From JAAXQD01 sp963790095 (GTDB lineage Bacteria; Desulfobacterota; Desulfobacteria; Desulfobacterales; UBA11574): a DNA stretch of 64,000 nt. The translations under genes were made by a program, and so were the position numbers. Location: contig CAWBNO010000017.1 in the NCBI GenBank assembly GCA_963790095.1, forward strand, positions 49,123-113,122. Reading direction: 5' to 3'. Shown here piece by piece: positions 38,901 through 46,687 of this stretch (position 1 is the stretch's first letter; each line of letters begins with the position of its first letter). The notes under the pieces are model-generated. The model made no database searches. It worked only from the letters and a program-made list of their open reading frames with translations, and had not been told where the DNA came from.

Positions 38901-39540
38901 CCGTCTAATGGCCGGCAAGGCCAGGAAAAATGGGTCGATATTTGAAGTGGATGTTGAAATCAGAAACGGCATTAAAGACGGCGTGGAGATGATTCATTCA
39001 GGGGCCACGGCGATTTTAACCGATCAATTGGTGCCACCGCCCCATTTTAACGCTTCCAATCACATTGGCCTGAATAGCTACTCAAGAAGCATCGACGAAA
39101 TATACGAGAAAATTCTGTTCCACGGGATTGAACTCCGTGGAATCCGGGAAATAGTGGGGTATTCATCGCAATCCATATCGGCTCGGATTGCTTCGGCGCC
39201 ATCACCTGCCCGGTGGATGACCGATCCATTGCGAAGCCGATGGATCGCCGATCCCCTGGTTTTCGATTGTGCATGTCAGATGGCGATCATATGGTGCTTT
39301 GAAGAGCGCGGCATGGTGTCACTGCCGAGCTACAGCGCCAGTTATCGCCAGTATCGCGATAGGTTCCCTTCAGAGGGCGTGACCGCGGTTCTCGAGGTCA
39401 AAGAAGCCACCGATCATATCATGACGGGAGATTTTACTTTCCTCGATGCCGACAATGTTGTCGTGGCCACGCTAACCGGGTACGAGGCGGTCATGGATGC
39501 ATCACTCTCCAGGGCATTCAAGTCCGAATGTGCCGCATAG
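32971..39540 (+). CDS. pfaA: PfaA-like multidomain polyketide/PUFA synthase (KS-AT-ACP-ACP-KR-DH)
   Basis: A 2189-residue type I synthase that builds acyl chains by repeated extension. In order: ketosynthase (residues about 10-460, active Cys in DAACASS at 210, HGTGT, IGHTKAA); malonyl-type acyltransferase (about 570-890, FPGQGSQYVGMG and GHSYGEFSA with Ser 675); a linker rich in Gln/Met (about 1010-1130); two ACPs (GIDSIKR, Ser 1190 and 1288); ketoreductase (GGARGVTAS near 1611); and a C-terminal product-template/DH-like hot-dog domain (AHILDGKPVVPFALIAEWL near 1925). This is the PfaA arrangement plus a DH. No PfaB, PfaC or phosphopantetheinyl transferase is in the window. ATG 32971 is chosen; TTG 32962 is also open. 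No clear ribosome site. Confidence 0.92.
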   Translation: MDHKITRNTPVAIIGMGCLFPKSPGVKDYWRLLFHGEDAIIDVPETHWASEDFFDEDPKKPDHVYCRKGGFISPTAFDPTEFGIPPSSLEATDTSQLLGLITAKKALEDSGYGEKRNFNHDRTSVVLGVTGTQELVIPLGARLGHPIWRRALEDSGIAPEKTEEIVQKISDSYVSWQENSFPGLLGNVVSGRICNRLDLGGTNCVVDAACASSLSAVHLGVMELISRKSDMVITGGVDMLNDIFMHMCFSKTMVLSPTGDARPFSKDADGTVLGEGIGLFVLKRLEDAERDGDKIYAVIKGVGSSSDGKSQSIYSPRAEGQTKALKMAYDQAGVDPATIELIEAHGTGTIVGDEVEFKALKSLFEKSGKDKKWCALGSVKSMIGHTKAAAGAAGLMKAVLSVYNKALLPTLKVGTPDPKLNIHQSPFYLNTQTRPWFSKKEHPRRSGVSAFGFGGSNFHVLIEEYHKQKQEISWDGSVEIAALSAQKHPELNGLLDRFKTSLGHRPTHEDISVATAKTRKDFSFSAPYRLLLVFEPTTDLTALCHRASHALETHPAQTAWNLGNIFYGGPEPPGKTAFIFPGQGSQYVGMGRDIVCCFPDAFRVLEHANETFENYGCLTDIIYPFPAETETDKQGHQETLRKTNHAQPAIGAVSVAMLKTLQGFGLKPDATCGHSYGEFSALYAAGWIDLDTLLVLSITRGRLMATAGMADHRNNGGMLAVKGPLDELDHLIQTTDTGVILANRNSPDQGVLSGSLAAIARAEKLCKQNGFKTLKLPVSAAFHSSLVQEAQKPFIQALEKIDISPSDIPVFSNTTGEAYPDDPEKAKKLLGDHLLSPVNFINEIKNLYKIGVRTFVEVGPKSVLTGLVKSILNPQSFHAIPLDGSLGKRSGITDLARTVCHLASLGHAVDLSQWESPVEETRKPLMNIPISGVNYRNPATGNTGQKPKVKHRKPEVRAANPEAGKSAMETENLPPNPTSDQPVNIPENRRSCPSEIQKNLNTMKNTPQHAHFISDALKVVHEGLKSMQTIQMQTAEAHQKFLETQTLAAQTLQNMMENTQRLAEASMGIKTEIQTSDFFVERPKTEMPGMNRTPADFSKTVGKLQPSDSQGAMAMAPGSSGESVLSGPNKPAVAFEKLDLTSAGTELKPSDDGREEIGRSLLDIVSRLTGYPMEMLALDMDIEADLGIDSIKRVEILSTLEEKIPGLPPVPPELMGSLKTLDQIVAYLSAAPKSESNSALETKDSGTPVTAHPEIAHSLLDIVSRLTGYPMEMLALDMDIEADLGIDSIKRVEILSTLEEKIPGLPPVPPELMGSLKTLDQIVAYLSAAPKSESNSALETKDSGMSRIDPSDPKTAPTASPNHSDTVKESLDRLPEYDTGFSPEYLAASIGRRVVSIVDSPRVQNKRLTLPATGTVYITDDTTGLSQAIADGFASLNIKTEMISDEIRSDIVNGNLRLENAAGLVIVAGNMPHDHHFLKDAFALTRGMALDLLESGAQDGALFATITRLDGAFGFKGRGMADPLQGGLAGLAKTAALEWENVCCRAIDIAPDWKDTTQIAKAVVAELLNAHGPGPVEVGLDAGARWTLGLEAAPYPQGEIALDPEDVVVITGGARGVTASAACALARHAKPTLILLGRSLHPTPEPEWLAAVHDEAAIKKAILENEFRDNHPTPIQLETAYKKYMSNREIIQSLEKIRKVGANVRYYSVDVRDLDGVSSVLNDVRSEYGPVKAVVHGAGVLNDRRITDKTAEQFDTVFDPKVQGLGVLLEATKKDPLKYLVLFSSVTARIGNKGQADYAMANEALNKIAQQESIQRPDCRVVSINWGPWDGGMVCSALKQKFEKDGVQLIPADAGAMCLVHEMMGDTPSPVEVVIGATIIPEKACKAAQPSGSALEQPVPLNKDKKLFLTFQREIDLDRFPILGAHILDGKPVVPFALIAEWLGHGALHENPGLSLQGLDDMRIFHGIILEQEKKRIRLMAGKARKNGSIFEVDVEIRNGIKDGVEMIHSGATAILTDQLVPPPHFNASNHIGLNSYSRSIDEIYEKILFHGIELRGIREIVGYSSQSISARIASAPSPARWMTDPLRSRWIADPLVFDCACQMAIIWCFEERGMVSLPSYSASYRQYRDRFPSEGVTAVLEVKEATDHIMTGDFTFLDADNVVVATLTGYEAVMDASLSRAFKSECAA
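36447..37001 (+). repeat. near-identical ACP-coding duplication
   Basis: The 261 nt at 36447-36707 recur at 36741-37001, offset 294 nt (98 codons), with one difference that I can see (ATTGTC versus ATCGTC). Each copy encodes one complete ACP with its downstream linker. A 33-nt unique spacer lies between. Confidence 0.95.
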
Positions 39541-39636
39541 ATCAGCAAAATGATTATTTCTACATGGGTATGTTTGTCATTATTTTGCCGTCATCCCTAT
39601 TTTAACTTTAGGCATTTTAGATCACTTTAGATCATT

Positions 39637-41019
39637 TTAGGCACTTCTTCCTGAATATGTTTTTTGCCGTGCCCGGGCGGCGGCCTTGAGAACATCCACA
39701 TGAACGTCAACATAATCATAGACCCGGGCGGTCCGCTTGCCGGGTGCAGGCCGAAGGACCCGGCCCAGGTATTGCAACACCCGTCCTCTGAATTTTATCG
39801 GCGTTGCCAAAAACAACGGCGACAAATCCTTTCGATCAAACCCTTCTCCGACGAGTTGACCGGTGGCGATCAAGACCTTGACGTCTCCCTGATCCAAACG
39901 GTCGAGGACCGCCCGCCGCTCGCTGCCGCTGAGATCGCCGGTTAAAAGTTCAGACGATATTTTGTATCGGTATCGCAACAGTGCCTGGAGGGTTTCACAG
40001 TGTTTTTTCCGGTCTGAAAGTACCAGGCAGACCCCGTCGTTATTCTGAACTTCTTTTTCAATGTCCGATGCGATCAGTCGATTTCTTCGGTCGTCCATGA
40101 CAAGTTCCGACAACATCTTGCTGTATTCGTTCACCGGATCATAATAGGGTTTGAAGTCCGTCTCCCGGAAAACGATCTCCGCAGCCAAAACATCCCCGCT
40201 TTCGACCAGGCGGCGTTGATCGATCTTATGATGCACGTCACCCAAATGCCAGAATATCAATCTTGACAGATTGTCCCTGCGGAAGGGCGTTGCCGATAGC
40301 CCCAGCATATACCTGGAATCAAATTCGGTCACCGCTTCGGTAAAGGTTCTGCTCGGACACCGATGACACTCGTCGACAATCAAAAATCCGATGTGTTTCG
40401 ACACGTCCTCGGCACACTTATACAGGGTCTGAACCAAAGCCACTGTTATCTTTTCACCCATTTTTACTTTGCCGCCGCCGATAAAACCGACGTCATCCCC
40501 CAAAATCCCCAAGAACTGGCCGATCCGATCGATCCATTGATAGGCCAGATCCTTGGTATGCACCACAATCAAGGCCGGCTGCTTTCGACGGACGATCATG
40601 TACAGCGCCATAACGGTTTTCCCGCTACCGGTGGGTGCGCTCAAGGTACCGAAATCCCGTGAAATCATCGTCTGAACCGCTTTCTGCTGAAACGGCTTTA
40701 ATTGTCCGGCAAATTTGAAATTAACCGGTGTTCGGGTGCCTCTTTGGTCGTCGATGTCATAGGTTACGCCCCGGCGCCGGCACAGCAGTAGCAACTGCCG
40801 CATATAGCCCCTGGGGATCCACAAACCGCCGCCCCGGATTTTATCAAAAAACTTCAACATTTTAGGGGTGCCCCGGTTCCAGCGGCCCATCCGCTCATTC
40901 TCCAGCCATTTGGGGTTCGGAAATGTCAGTGTGTCCGTCAATTTGGCGTATATTTCCGGAGGAATATCGGATAGACGGAGCGTGTTGGTCAGAATGATCT
41001 TCAAAGGACTGTTCCTCAT
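39637..41019 (-). CDS. XPB-like superfamily 2 DEAD/DEAH helicase
   Basis: A 460-residue ATP-dependent DNA translocase-type protein. After an N-terminal region of about 110 residues come LKPFQQKAVQTMI (Q-like motif), Walker A SAPTGSGKT near 129-137, IVDECHRC (DEXH motif II) near 217, LSATPFRRD (motif III) and helicase-C motifs GQLVGEGFDRKDL and QYLGRVLRPAPGKRTA. The last matches restriction- and XPB-type helicases. No nuclease domain is fused. It may act in repair; the gene stands alone. ATG 41019 is preferred to TTG 41022. Confidence 0.88.
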   Translation of the reverse strand: MRNSPLKIILTNTLRLSDIPPEIYAKLTDTLTFPNPKWLENERMGRWNRGTPKMLKFFDKIRGGGLWIPRGYMRQLLLLCRRRGVTYDIDDQRGTRTPVNFKFAGQLKPFQQKAVQTMISRDFGTLSAPTGSGKTVMALYMIVRRKQPALIVVHTKDLAYQWIDRIGQFLGILGDDVGFIGGGKVKMGEKITVALVQTLYKCAEDVSKHIGFLIVDECHRCPSRTFTEAVTEFDSRYMLGLSATPFRRDNLSRLIFWHLGDVHHKIDQRRLVESGDVLAAEIVFRETDFKPYYDPVNEYSKMLSELVMDDRRNRLIASDIEKEVQNNDGVCLVLSDRKKHCETLQALLRYRYKISSELLTGDLSGSERRAVLDRLDQGDVKVLIATGQLVGEGFDRKDLSPLFLATPIKFRGRVLQYLGRVLRPAPGKRTARVYDYVDVHVDVLKAAARARQKTYSGRSA

Positions 41020-41487
41020 CAACTGTTTCTTTGAGTATTATATTTATAGCAACCAACCCAGGCAATCGGGTTAAACGCATTATACCCCATTTGACGGCAT
41101 ATGCCAATGACCGGCAATTTTATGAAAATCATCAAATTCAACTAATTTGGGTATTAAACAAATCTTCTCATATCATTTTAAAATTAATGAATACGAATCC
41201 ATCATATGCCAAAAGAATCCACCGTTAATCGACCCCTAAATAAAGGTTGCAATTTTGAAAATAAGCCTTAATCTTTGACATTGACAGAATAAGGTCTTTT
41301 GGATCGGCCTGGGATAACCTTTACCCAGAAAGACACCTTCTATGGATTTAAAATAACTTTGACCGTTTAAAAAGGATTGCGCTTTTATTAACGGTCTTTA
41401 ATCCGGCTTGACCGTCATTTAGCAGACGGGGCATAGGGTATTTCGGGGAATGTCGTACGATTTTCCGGAAAAAAGGGAGGTGATTGT
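41020..41487. other. intergenic region before the cysteine-repeat gene
   Basis: This 468-nt AT-rich gap separates the helicase start from the cysteine-repeat peptide gene. A TTGACC at 41408 could be a -35 box, but no good -10 box follows at 16-18 nt. Nothing else is recognised. Confidence 0.35.
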
Positions 41488-41646
41488 ATGAGTGATAATA
41501 AAAAATCAGAAAACACAGACAGTTCGGATCGAAAAGCCTCTGATTCATGTTGCTATATAGTTGATCCTTGTGGTTGCTATGCTGTTGATCCCTGCGGGTG
41601 TTATGTCGATCTCTGTGGATGCTATGTCAATCCTTGCTGTCGTTAA
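41488..41646 (+). CDS. 52-residue cysteine-repeat peptide (RiPP precursor or metallothionein-like)
   Basis: The first 20 residues (MSDNKKSENTDSSDRKASDS) are polar and lack cysteine, like a leader. The last 32 contain ten cysteines in repeats of the type C-x-C-Y-x-V-D-P: CCYIVDPCGC, YAVDPCGC, YVDLCGC, YVNPCCR. A perfect GGGAGGTGA sits 5 nt before the ATG and a strong terminator follows 18 nt after the stop, so this is a separate expressed gene. It converges with copA. Either it binds metal (copper would fit the neighbour) or it is modified into a natural product; neither is shown. No maturase is adjacent. Confidence 0.85.
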   Translation: MSDNKKSENTDSSDRKASDSCCYIVDPCGCYAVDPCGCYVDLCGCYVNPCCR

Positions 41647-41664
41647 GCATAAATAATCGTTCAT

Positions 41665-41696
41665 AAGGACCGGGATGATTTCCCGGTCCTTTTTTA
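41665..41696 (+). terminator. rho-independent terminator of the cysteine-repeat gene
   Basis: A perfect 10-bp stem AGGACCGGGA/TCCCGGTCCT with a 5-nt loop is followed by six T residues. Confidence 0.92.
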
Positions 41697-41881
41697 TTGC
41701 AGAGATTGTCATTGTAAAATCCATAAGATGCAAAATAGAAGTTTTCCCGGCGTATTCGTATCATCTCAGATTTTTGACAAAACGAGACAAACAGGCATTC
41801 AGACAATCTTATTGAGACGTTCTGCAGTACCGCCCCAACGGAATTCGGCGGTTCGGATGGATTCTTCCCGAATGGTTTGGA

Positions 41882-44329
41882 CTATTCGATGTCGGCCTTA
41901 TACAGACGAAGACTGTTTGAAACCACGGAAATGCTGCTGAACGACATTGCCAGGGCCGCCAATATTGGATGAAGCTGTTTTAAAAAGAGCGGTGCACCAT
42001 CCAGCGGCGCCAAAATTCCCGCGGCAACGGGAATGAGCACGATGTTATAAATAAAAGCGAAAAACAGATTCTGCTTGATGGTGGTCATGGTGGCCCGGCT
42101 GATTTTGATGGCCCGAAACACGCCGTTTAAGCTTCCGCTGGATAGGATAACGTCCGCTGCTTCAATGGCCACATCCGTCCCGGTTCCAATGGCCAGACCG
42201 ACGTCCGCCTGAGCCAGGGCCGGGGCGTCATTGATTCCATCCCCCACCATTCCGATTTTTTCTCCGTTTTTCTGGAGTTCTTTGATTTTGGATGATTTTT
42301 CTTCCGGACGGACTTCTGCAAAAACCTTATCAATGTTCACTTTTGAAGCAATGGCTTGAGCGGTCTCAAAGTTATCTCCCGTCAGCATGACCACTTTAAG
42401 ATTCTGGTTGTGGAGCTGCTCGATGGCAGATTTCGATTCAGGCTTCAAAATGTCCGATACCGCAATAAGGCCGCACAGCATATTCTCTTTCACCAGCGCC
42501 ATGACCGTTTTTCCTTGGGACTGGAGCCGGTGGATTTCATGGTTTGCTTTTTCCATATGGGCCCCGGTATCGATGAACCACTTTGGCTTCCCCATTTTTA
42601 CCAATTCTCCTTCGATCCTGGCTTCGACACCCAACCCGCCGGATGCCTTGAAATTTTCAGGCTCCCAGAGATCGATCCCCCTGGTTTGTGCTTCATTGAC
42701 AATCGCTCTTCCCAGGGGATGTTCCGAACCTTTTTCCACCGAAGCCGCGAGTTTCAACAGCTGATCTTCGCCGGCAAAACCGGGATCTAAAGGAATGATG
42801 TCGACCACGGCAGGTTTACCCATTGTGATGGTGCCGGTTTTATCGAGTACGATCGTGTCGAGTTTCGTCGCCATCTCCAGGGACTCGCTTGTTTTGAACA
42901 AAACCCCTTTTTCAGCCCCTTTTCCGGTGCCGGCCATGATGGCCGTGGGCGTCGCCAGTCCCAAGGCGCACGGACATGCGATAACGAGCACCGCCACCAG
43001 TCGTATTATGGCCGGAACAAACTCACCGGTGATTCCCCACCACAGCCCAAAAGCTGCCAAGGCAATAACAATGACCGCAGGGACAAAGATGGCCGCCACT
43101 CGATCTGCAATGGCCTGTATGGGAGCCTTGCTCCCCTGGGCTTCCTGAACCAGTTTGATGATCTGGGCCAGTGCGGTCTCCTTGCCCACACGGGTGGCTT
43201 CAATTTTCAGAAGACCTTCGCCGTTGATGGTTCCCCCCACCACTGGGTCATCCGGGAACTTGTCCACCGGCAGCGGTTCGCCGCTGAGCATCGATTCGTC
43301 CACCGACGATTCCCCATGGACAACCCGACCGTCCACAGGAATCCGTTCTCCCGGCCGAACGATAACCGTATCCCCTACCCTCACCCGGGTTAACGGTATC
43401 TCGCTTTCCGTGCCGTTTTCCAGGATCGTTGCGGTTTTGGGTTGAAGCCCGATCAGCTTTCGGATGGCGCCGCCGGTTTTCCCTTTGGTGCGCGCTTCGA
43501 GCATTTTCCCCAGCTTGATAAGGGTAATAATAACCGCCGAAGTTTCAAAATAAACATGTTCGCCCAGAGACGGAAAAAACAAAACAACGATGGAATAAAA
43601 ATACGCAATGGACGACCCCATGGCCACGAGGACATCCATGTTCGCGCTTTTATTTTTCAGGCTCTTGAACCCGCCCACGTAATAGTCCCATCCGGTATAA
43701 AACTGGACAGGGGTGGCGAGAACGAGGAAGAACCCGTTCACCCACGGCGCATGACTCCAGAGACCCACAAGGTTGAAATCTCGCATCATGCTCAATACGA
43801 ACAGCGGAAGTGCAAAAATCACCCCCACTGCAAACTTGCGGGTCTGGTCTTTAATCTCGGCATGACGTGCAGCCTGCTCCGCATCTTCCGTTTCCAGTGC
43901 TTCGTCCGGAAGTATGGCACCATAGCCGGCCTTCTCAATGGCCCAACCGATGTCCTCGAGGCTGGAAATTGCAGGAATATATTCAACAAAAACCCGCTCT
44001 GTGGCAAAGTTCACGACAGCATTGACAACACCTGCTACGTGTTTATTTAAGGCTCTCTCGACGTTGGCAGCACAGTTGGCGCAGGTCATTCCGGTGACGG
44101 GAAGTTCTGTCTTTGTGGTGGGGACCGTAAACCCCGAACGGTGAATATTTTCCACAACATCTCGCACATGGAGCTTTTTGGGATCAAAATCGACCATCGT
44201 CCGTTCCGCTGCGAAATTGACGTTCACATTGTGAACACCCTCCAGCTTCTTTATTCCCCTTTCGATGTTCATTGCACAATTTACACAGGTCATTCCCGTA
44301 ACAGGTAATGTTATGGTCTGGTCAGTCAT
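41882..44329 (-). CDS. copA: copper-exporting P1B-type ATPase
   Basis: Pumps Cu(I) out of the cytoplasm across the inner membrane. It has two N-terminal metal-binding domains with GMTCVNC (C15, C18) and GMTCANC (C83, C86), eight predicted membrane helices, the ion-path motif CPC (452-454), the phosphorylated Asp in DKTGT (D496), SEHPLG and GDGINDAPA. 815 residues is normal for CopA. ATG 44329 is chosen because GGTGA precedes it; a longer frame would enter a repeat element. No CueR- or CsoR-type regulator is nearby. Confidence 0.95.
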   Translation of the reverse strand: MTDQTITLPVTGMTCVNCAMNIERGIKKLEGVHNVNVNFAAERTMVDFDPKKLHVRDVVENIHRSGFTVPTTKTELPVTGMTCANCAANVERALNKHVAGVVNAVVNFATERVFVEYIPAISSLEDIGWAIEKAGYGAILPDEALETEDAEQAARHAEIKDQTRKFAVGVIFALPLFVLSMMRDFNLVGLWSHAPWVNGFFLVLATPVQFYTGWDYYVGGFKSLKNKSANMDVLVAMGSSIAYFYSIVVLFFPSLGEHVYFETSAVIITLIKLGKMLEARTKGKTGGAIRKLIGLQPKTATILENGTESEIPLTRVRVGDTVIVRPGERIPVDGRVVHGESSVDESMLSGEPLPVDKFPDDPVVGGTINGEGLLKIEATRVGKETALAQIIKLVQEAQGSKAPIQAIADRVAAIFVPAVIVIALAAFGLWWGITGEFVPAIIRLVAVLVIACPCALGLATPTAIMAGTGKGAEKGVLFKTSESLEMATKLDTIVLDKTGTITMGKPAVVDIIPLDPGFAGEDQLLKLAASVEKGSEHPLGRAIVNEAQTRGIDLWEPENFKASGGLGVEARIEGELVKMGKPKWFIDTGAHMEKANHEIHRLQSQGKTVMALVKENMLCGLIAVSDILKPESKSAIEQLHNQNLKVVMLTGDNFETAQAIASKVNIDKVFAEVRPEEKSSKIKELQKNGEKIGMVGDGINDAPALAQADVGLAIGTGTDVAIEAADVILSSGSLNGVFRAIKISRATMTTIKQNLFFAFIYNIVLIPVAAGILAPLDGAPLFLKQLHPILAALAMSFSSISVVSNSLRLYKADIE

Positions 44330-44350
44330 AGAATCGTCACCTTCAATGAA

Positions 44351-44423
44351 GCGCCCCGCCACCCCGCAGAGACGGGGTCTCCGCCGTACTCCGAACAACG
44401 GGTGGGGTATTGAGAATCATAAT
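44351..44423. repeat. GC-rich interspersed repeat, copy B
   Basis: The second copy of the element at 32881-32948, here in the copA leader. Its ends CCCCGCCACCCCG and CGGGTGGGG are self-complementary. Confidence 0.75.
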
Positions 44424-44562
44424 GGGAACACGTGTCAACAGCATGGAACTCACCAGGTTCTTTTGATACAAAGTGGTACTTTTTGGACCGTTGTCAAGAT
44501 CCGTCCCATAATAATGTGGGCGCATGACCTGAAACCCAGAGCCGAAAACCCATGGATGAAAA

Positions 44563-45162
44563 TCAAATAGAAAGCAAAACCGCTTCCAGCTGATTCAGGT
44601 AGCCGCCATAAAAATGATCCGCACCGTCGATGATTTCAAAACGGGCCTTGGAATTCCATACGGAACACATTTGTTTTACGACATCCGCAGGTGCAATATC
44701 ATCCCGGCTTCCGGTGACAACCAACTTGAGGCGCTCCATGGGGCCTATGGTGGAAAAATCCATAAATCCAGCCGGCGGTGAAACCATGACCATATGTTTC
44801 ACCGAAACATCTTCCTGACCAGCATGGGCATTCACCCAGGCGCCGAAGGAATAGCCGGCCAGATCTATCTGCTCCATTCCCATATCCCCGAGGAATGAGA
44901 GTGCGGCCAGAACGTCCTTTTGTTCACCGTGACCATCGTCATATGTACCCTGACTTCCGCCAACCCCTCTGAAATTGAACTTTAATGTTGAATACCCCTT
45001 GATATTATAGACATGCACCATGGTTTCAACCACCAGATTAAACATGTCTCCTCCGTAAAGGGGATGTGGATGGGTAACGACCACGCCTTTTTTTTCATCC
45101 TTTTTGTTGAGGATCCCTTCTATTTCAAAATTTTCAGAAAAAAACCGAATTTTTTTGACCAT
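44563..45162 (-). CDS. alpha/beta hydrolase of the dienelactone-hydrolase-like group
   Basis: A 199-residue serine hydrolase. HPHPLYGGDM near residue 32 forms the oxyanion region, GYSFGAW near 105 holds the nucleophilic Ser, a central Asp lies in GSRDDIAP, and the catalytic His lies in GADHFYGG. Substrate unknown. The ATG at 45162 is chosen because AAGGAA lies 6 nt upstream. It is upstream of copA on the same strand but separated by a repeat element, so co-transcription is doubtful. Confidence 0.85.
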   Translation of the reverse strand: MVKKIRFFSENFEIEGILNKKDEKKGVVVTHPHPLYGGDMFNLVVETMVHVYNIKGYSTLKFNFRGVGGSQGTYDDGHGEQKDVLAALSFLGDMGMEQIDLAGYSFGAWVNAHAGQEDVSVKHMVMVSPPAGFMDFSTIGPMERLKLVVTGSRDDIAPADVVKQMCSVWNSKARFEIIDGADHFYGGYLNQLEAVLLSI

Positions 45163-45414
45163 GTCCATTTCCTTTAGTTTCATGACGGTTTTTGAGCCTT
45201 AAATTTCAACCATAAAAACGGCGGTGCTAATGTTCTTTAATTATCTGATTTTTATTAAATATATCAATACCGTCAATTTATCAATACAAGATTCTATTTT
45301 GGATCGGCAAGGGCCTTTCGAACCTATCTTTAAGTTGGCGTCAAAGGTAGCTATACGATATGGTTGGCATTTATAGAATCTGCTTGATTTTTTTTTAAAA
45401 GATGTTAACCTTTG

Positions 45415-45420
45415 TATAAT
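45415..45420 (+). promoter_or_regulatory. putative -10 box of the cold-shock gene
   Basis: TATAAT preceded by TG. It would give an mRNA leader of about 110 nt, which is typical of cold-shock genes. The -35 region is T-rich without a good TTGACA. The gap 45163-45538 holds nothing else I recognise. Confidence 0.5.
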
Positions 45421-45538
45421 CAATAAAGGCTTGTCCTTAATTGGCGGGCCAGTTTCGTTCTAGAGGCAAGATTCATTTGCCAAATTGGCAACCTCCAGTG
45501 TGGAACTATGAGAACTCTTTGAAAGGAGGGTGTTAATA

Positions 45539-45739
45539 ATGGCTAATGGGATAGTAAAATGGTTTAACAGCAGCAAAGGCTACGGCTTCATTGAGCAGGA
45601 AGATGGCCCGGATGTGTTTGTTCATCATTCAGGAATCAATGCAACCGGGTTTAAAACCCTTAATGAAGGCGACCGGGTGACCTTTGACATTGAGCAGGGC
45701 CAAAAAGGTCCTGCTGCAGTTAACGTTACGGTAGCTTAG
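45539..45739 (+). CDS. cold-shock RNA chaperone
   Basis: A 66-residue CspA-family protein that binds single-stranded RNA and prevents structure formation. RNP1 is KGYGFIEQ and RNP2 is VFVHHS, with both sets of aromatic residues intact. AAGGAGGG lies 8 nt before the ATG. A long leader and a strong terminator flank it. A broken paralogue lies at 27966-28163. Confidence 0.96.
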   Translation: MANGIVKWFNSSKGYGFIEQEDGPDVFVHHSGINATGFKTLNEGDRVTFDIEQGQKGPAAVNVTVA

Positions 45740-45756
45740 ATTGCTCTTACGCTCAA

Positions 45757-45794
45757 AAAAGGCATTCCATGGAATCATCCTGGAATGCCTTTTC
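45757..45794 (+). terminator. rho-independent terminator of the cold-shock gene
   Basis: An 11-bp stem AAGGCATTCCA/TGGAATGCCTT with an 11-nt loop and a T-rich tail. Confidence 0.85.
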
Positions 45795-45871
45795 ATTTAT
45801 AATTAAATATTTCAAACAGCCTTCCCGTTTTCTTTACGCACATTTAGGGTGGTGTTACTGGAAACAAGACC

Positions 45872-46594
45872 ATGGGGGAAAATAACCATACCTTTACTGA
45901 AAAAATAACCCAAAAGCGATTTGGGTGTTTGCAAGTTTTTGGATTATTGATTATCGGCGTCCTTATTACCGCTGCAGTGACCGTCCTGGTGCTCAAAACC
46001 TACCTTTTCCCGTCCGAGTTCAAGCCCGTGACCCTGAGCCCTAACGAAGAGAAAGTCTTGACGGCCAAATTAGAAAACCTCGATTCAATAACTACTGGTG
46101 TTGCTTTACCGAAAAACCATACCCCCAATACGTCATCCAAAACAGACCGATCTGCGCCGAATGCCCCCCTCGAACCGGAACCTTACAGTGAAAAAGGCCT
46201 TAAAAGGGAGGTTGTTTTCATGGAGAAGGAGCTCAATGCACTCCTGGCAAAGAACACGGATCTTGCAAGAAAACTGGCCATCGATTTGTCGGACGATCTG
46301 GTCAGTGCAAAGCTTCTGCTGCCCCTTGATGACGATTTGCCCATACTCGGGGGCAAAACCCTCCGTGTCAAAGCCGGTGTGCTTCTTTCATACAATGGGG
46401 GCAAGCCCGTGGTCATTCTGAAAGGGATTACCATCCTGGGCCTGCCCATTCCCAATGCCTGGCTGGGGGGAATAAAGAATATCGATCTGGTTGAAGAATT
46501 TGGGGATCGCACCGGTTTCTGGAAAACTTTTTCAGAAGGGATTGAAGACATCAAGGTCGAAGACGGCTTTTTAAAGTTAAAGTTTAAAGAGTGA
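45872..46594 (+). CDS. membrane-anchored protein of unknown function
   Basis: A 240-residue protein with a short cytoplasmic N-terminus, one transmembrane helix (about residues 20-42), a Pro/Ser-rich linker (80-110) and a periplasmic domain. That domain includes MEKELNALLAKNTDLARKLA and LLLPLDDDLPILGGKTLRVK, which suggests a lipid-binding-type beta fold (an impression only). I do not recognise the family. It is followed 94 nt later by a second small membrane protein on the same strand. Confidence 0.7.
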   Translation: MGENNHTFTEKITQKRFGCLQVFGLLIIGVLITAAVTVLVLKTYLFPSEFKPVTLSPNEEKVLTAKLENLDSITTGVALPKNHTPNTSSKTDRSAPNAPLEPEPYSEKGLKREVVFMEKELNALLAKNTDLARKLAIDLSDDLVSAKLLLPLDDDLPILGGKTLRVKAGVLLSYNGGKPVVILKGITILGLPIPNAWLGGIKNIDLVEEFGDRTGFWKTFSEGIEDIKVEDGFLKLKFKE

Positions 46595-46617
46595 CGATTG
46601 ACAGAAGAAATCTACAC

Positions 46618-46676
46618 CCCTAATTGAGCCAAAATCCAGGATTCCTTCTTTCCCTTTGGTCTACGCTCATTTAGGG
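46618..46676. repeat. short palindromic repeat with CCCTAATTGAGC ends
   Basis: CCCTAATTGAGC and GCTCATTTAGGG flank a 35-nt interior. The ends match the element at 15750-15873; the interior does not. Confidence 0.65.
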
Positions 46677-46687
46677 AAAACTCTTAA

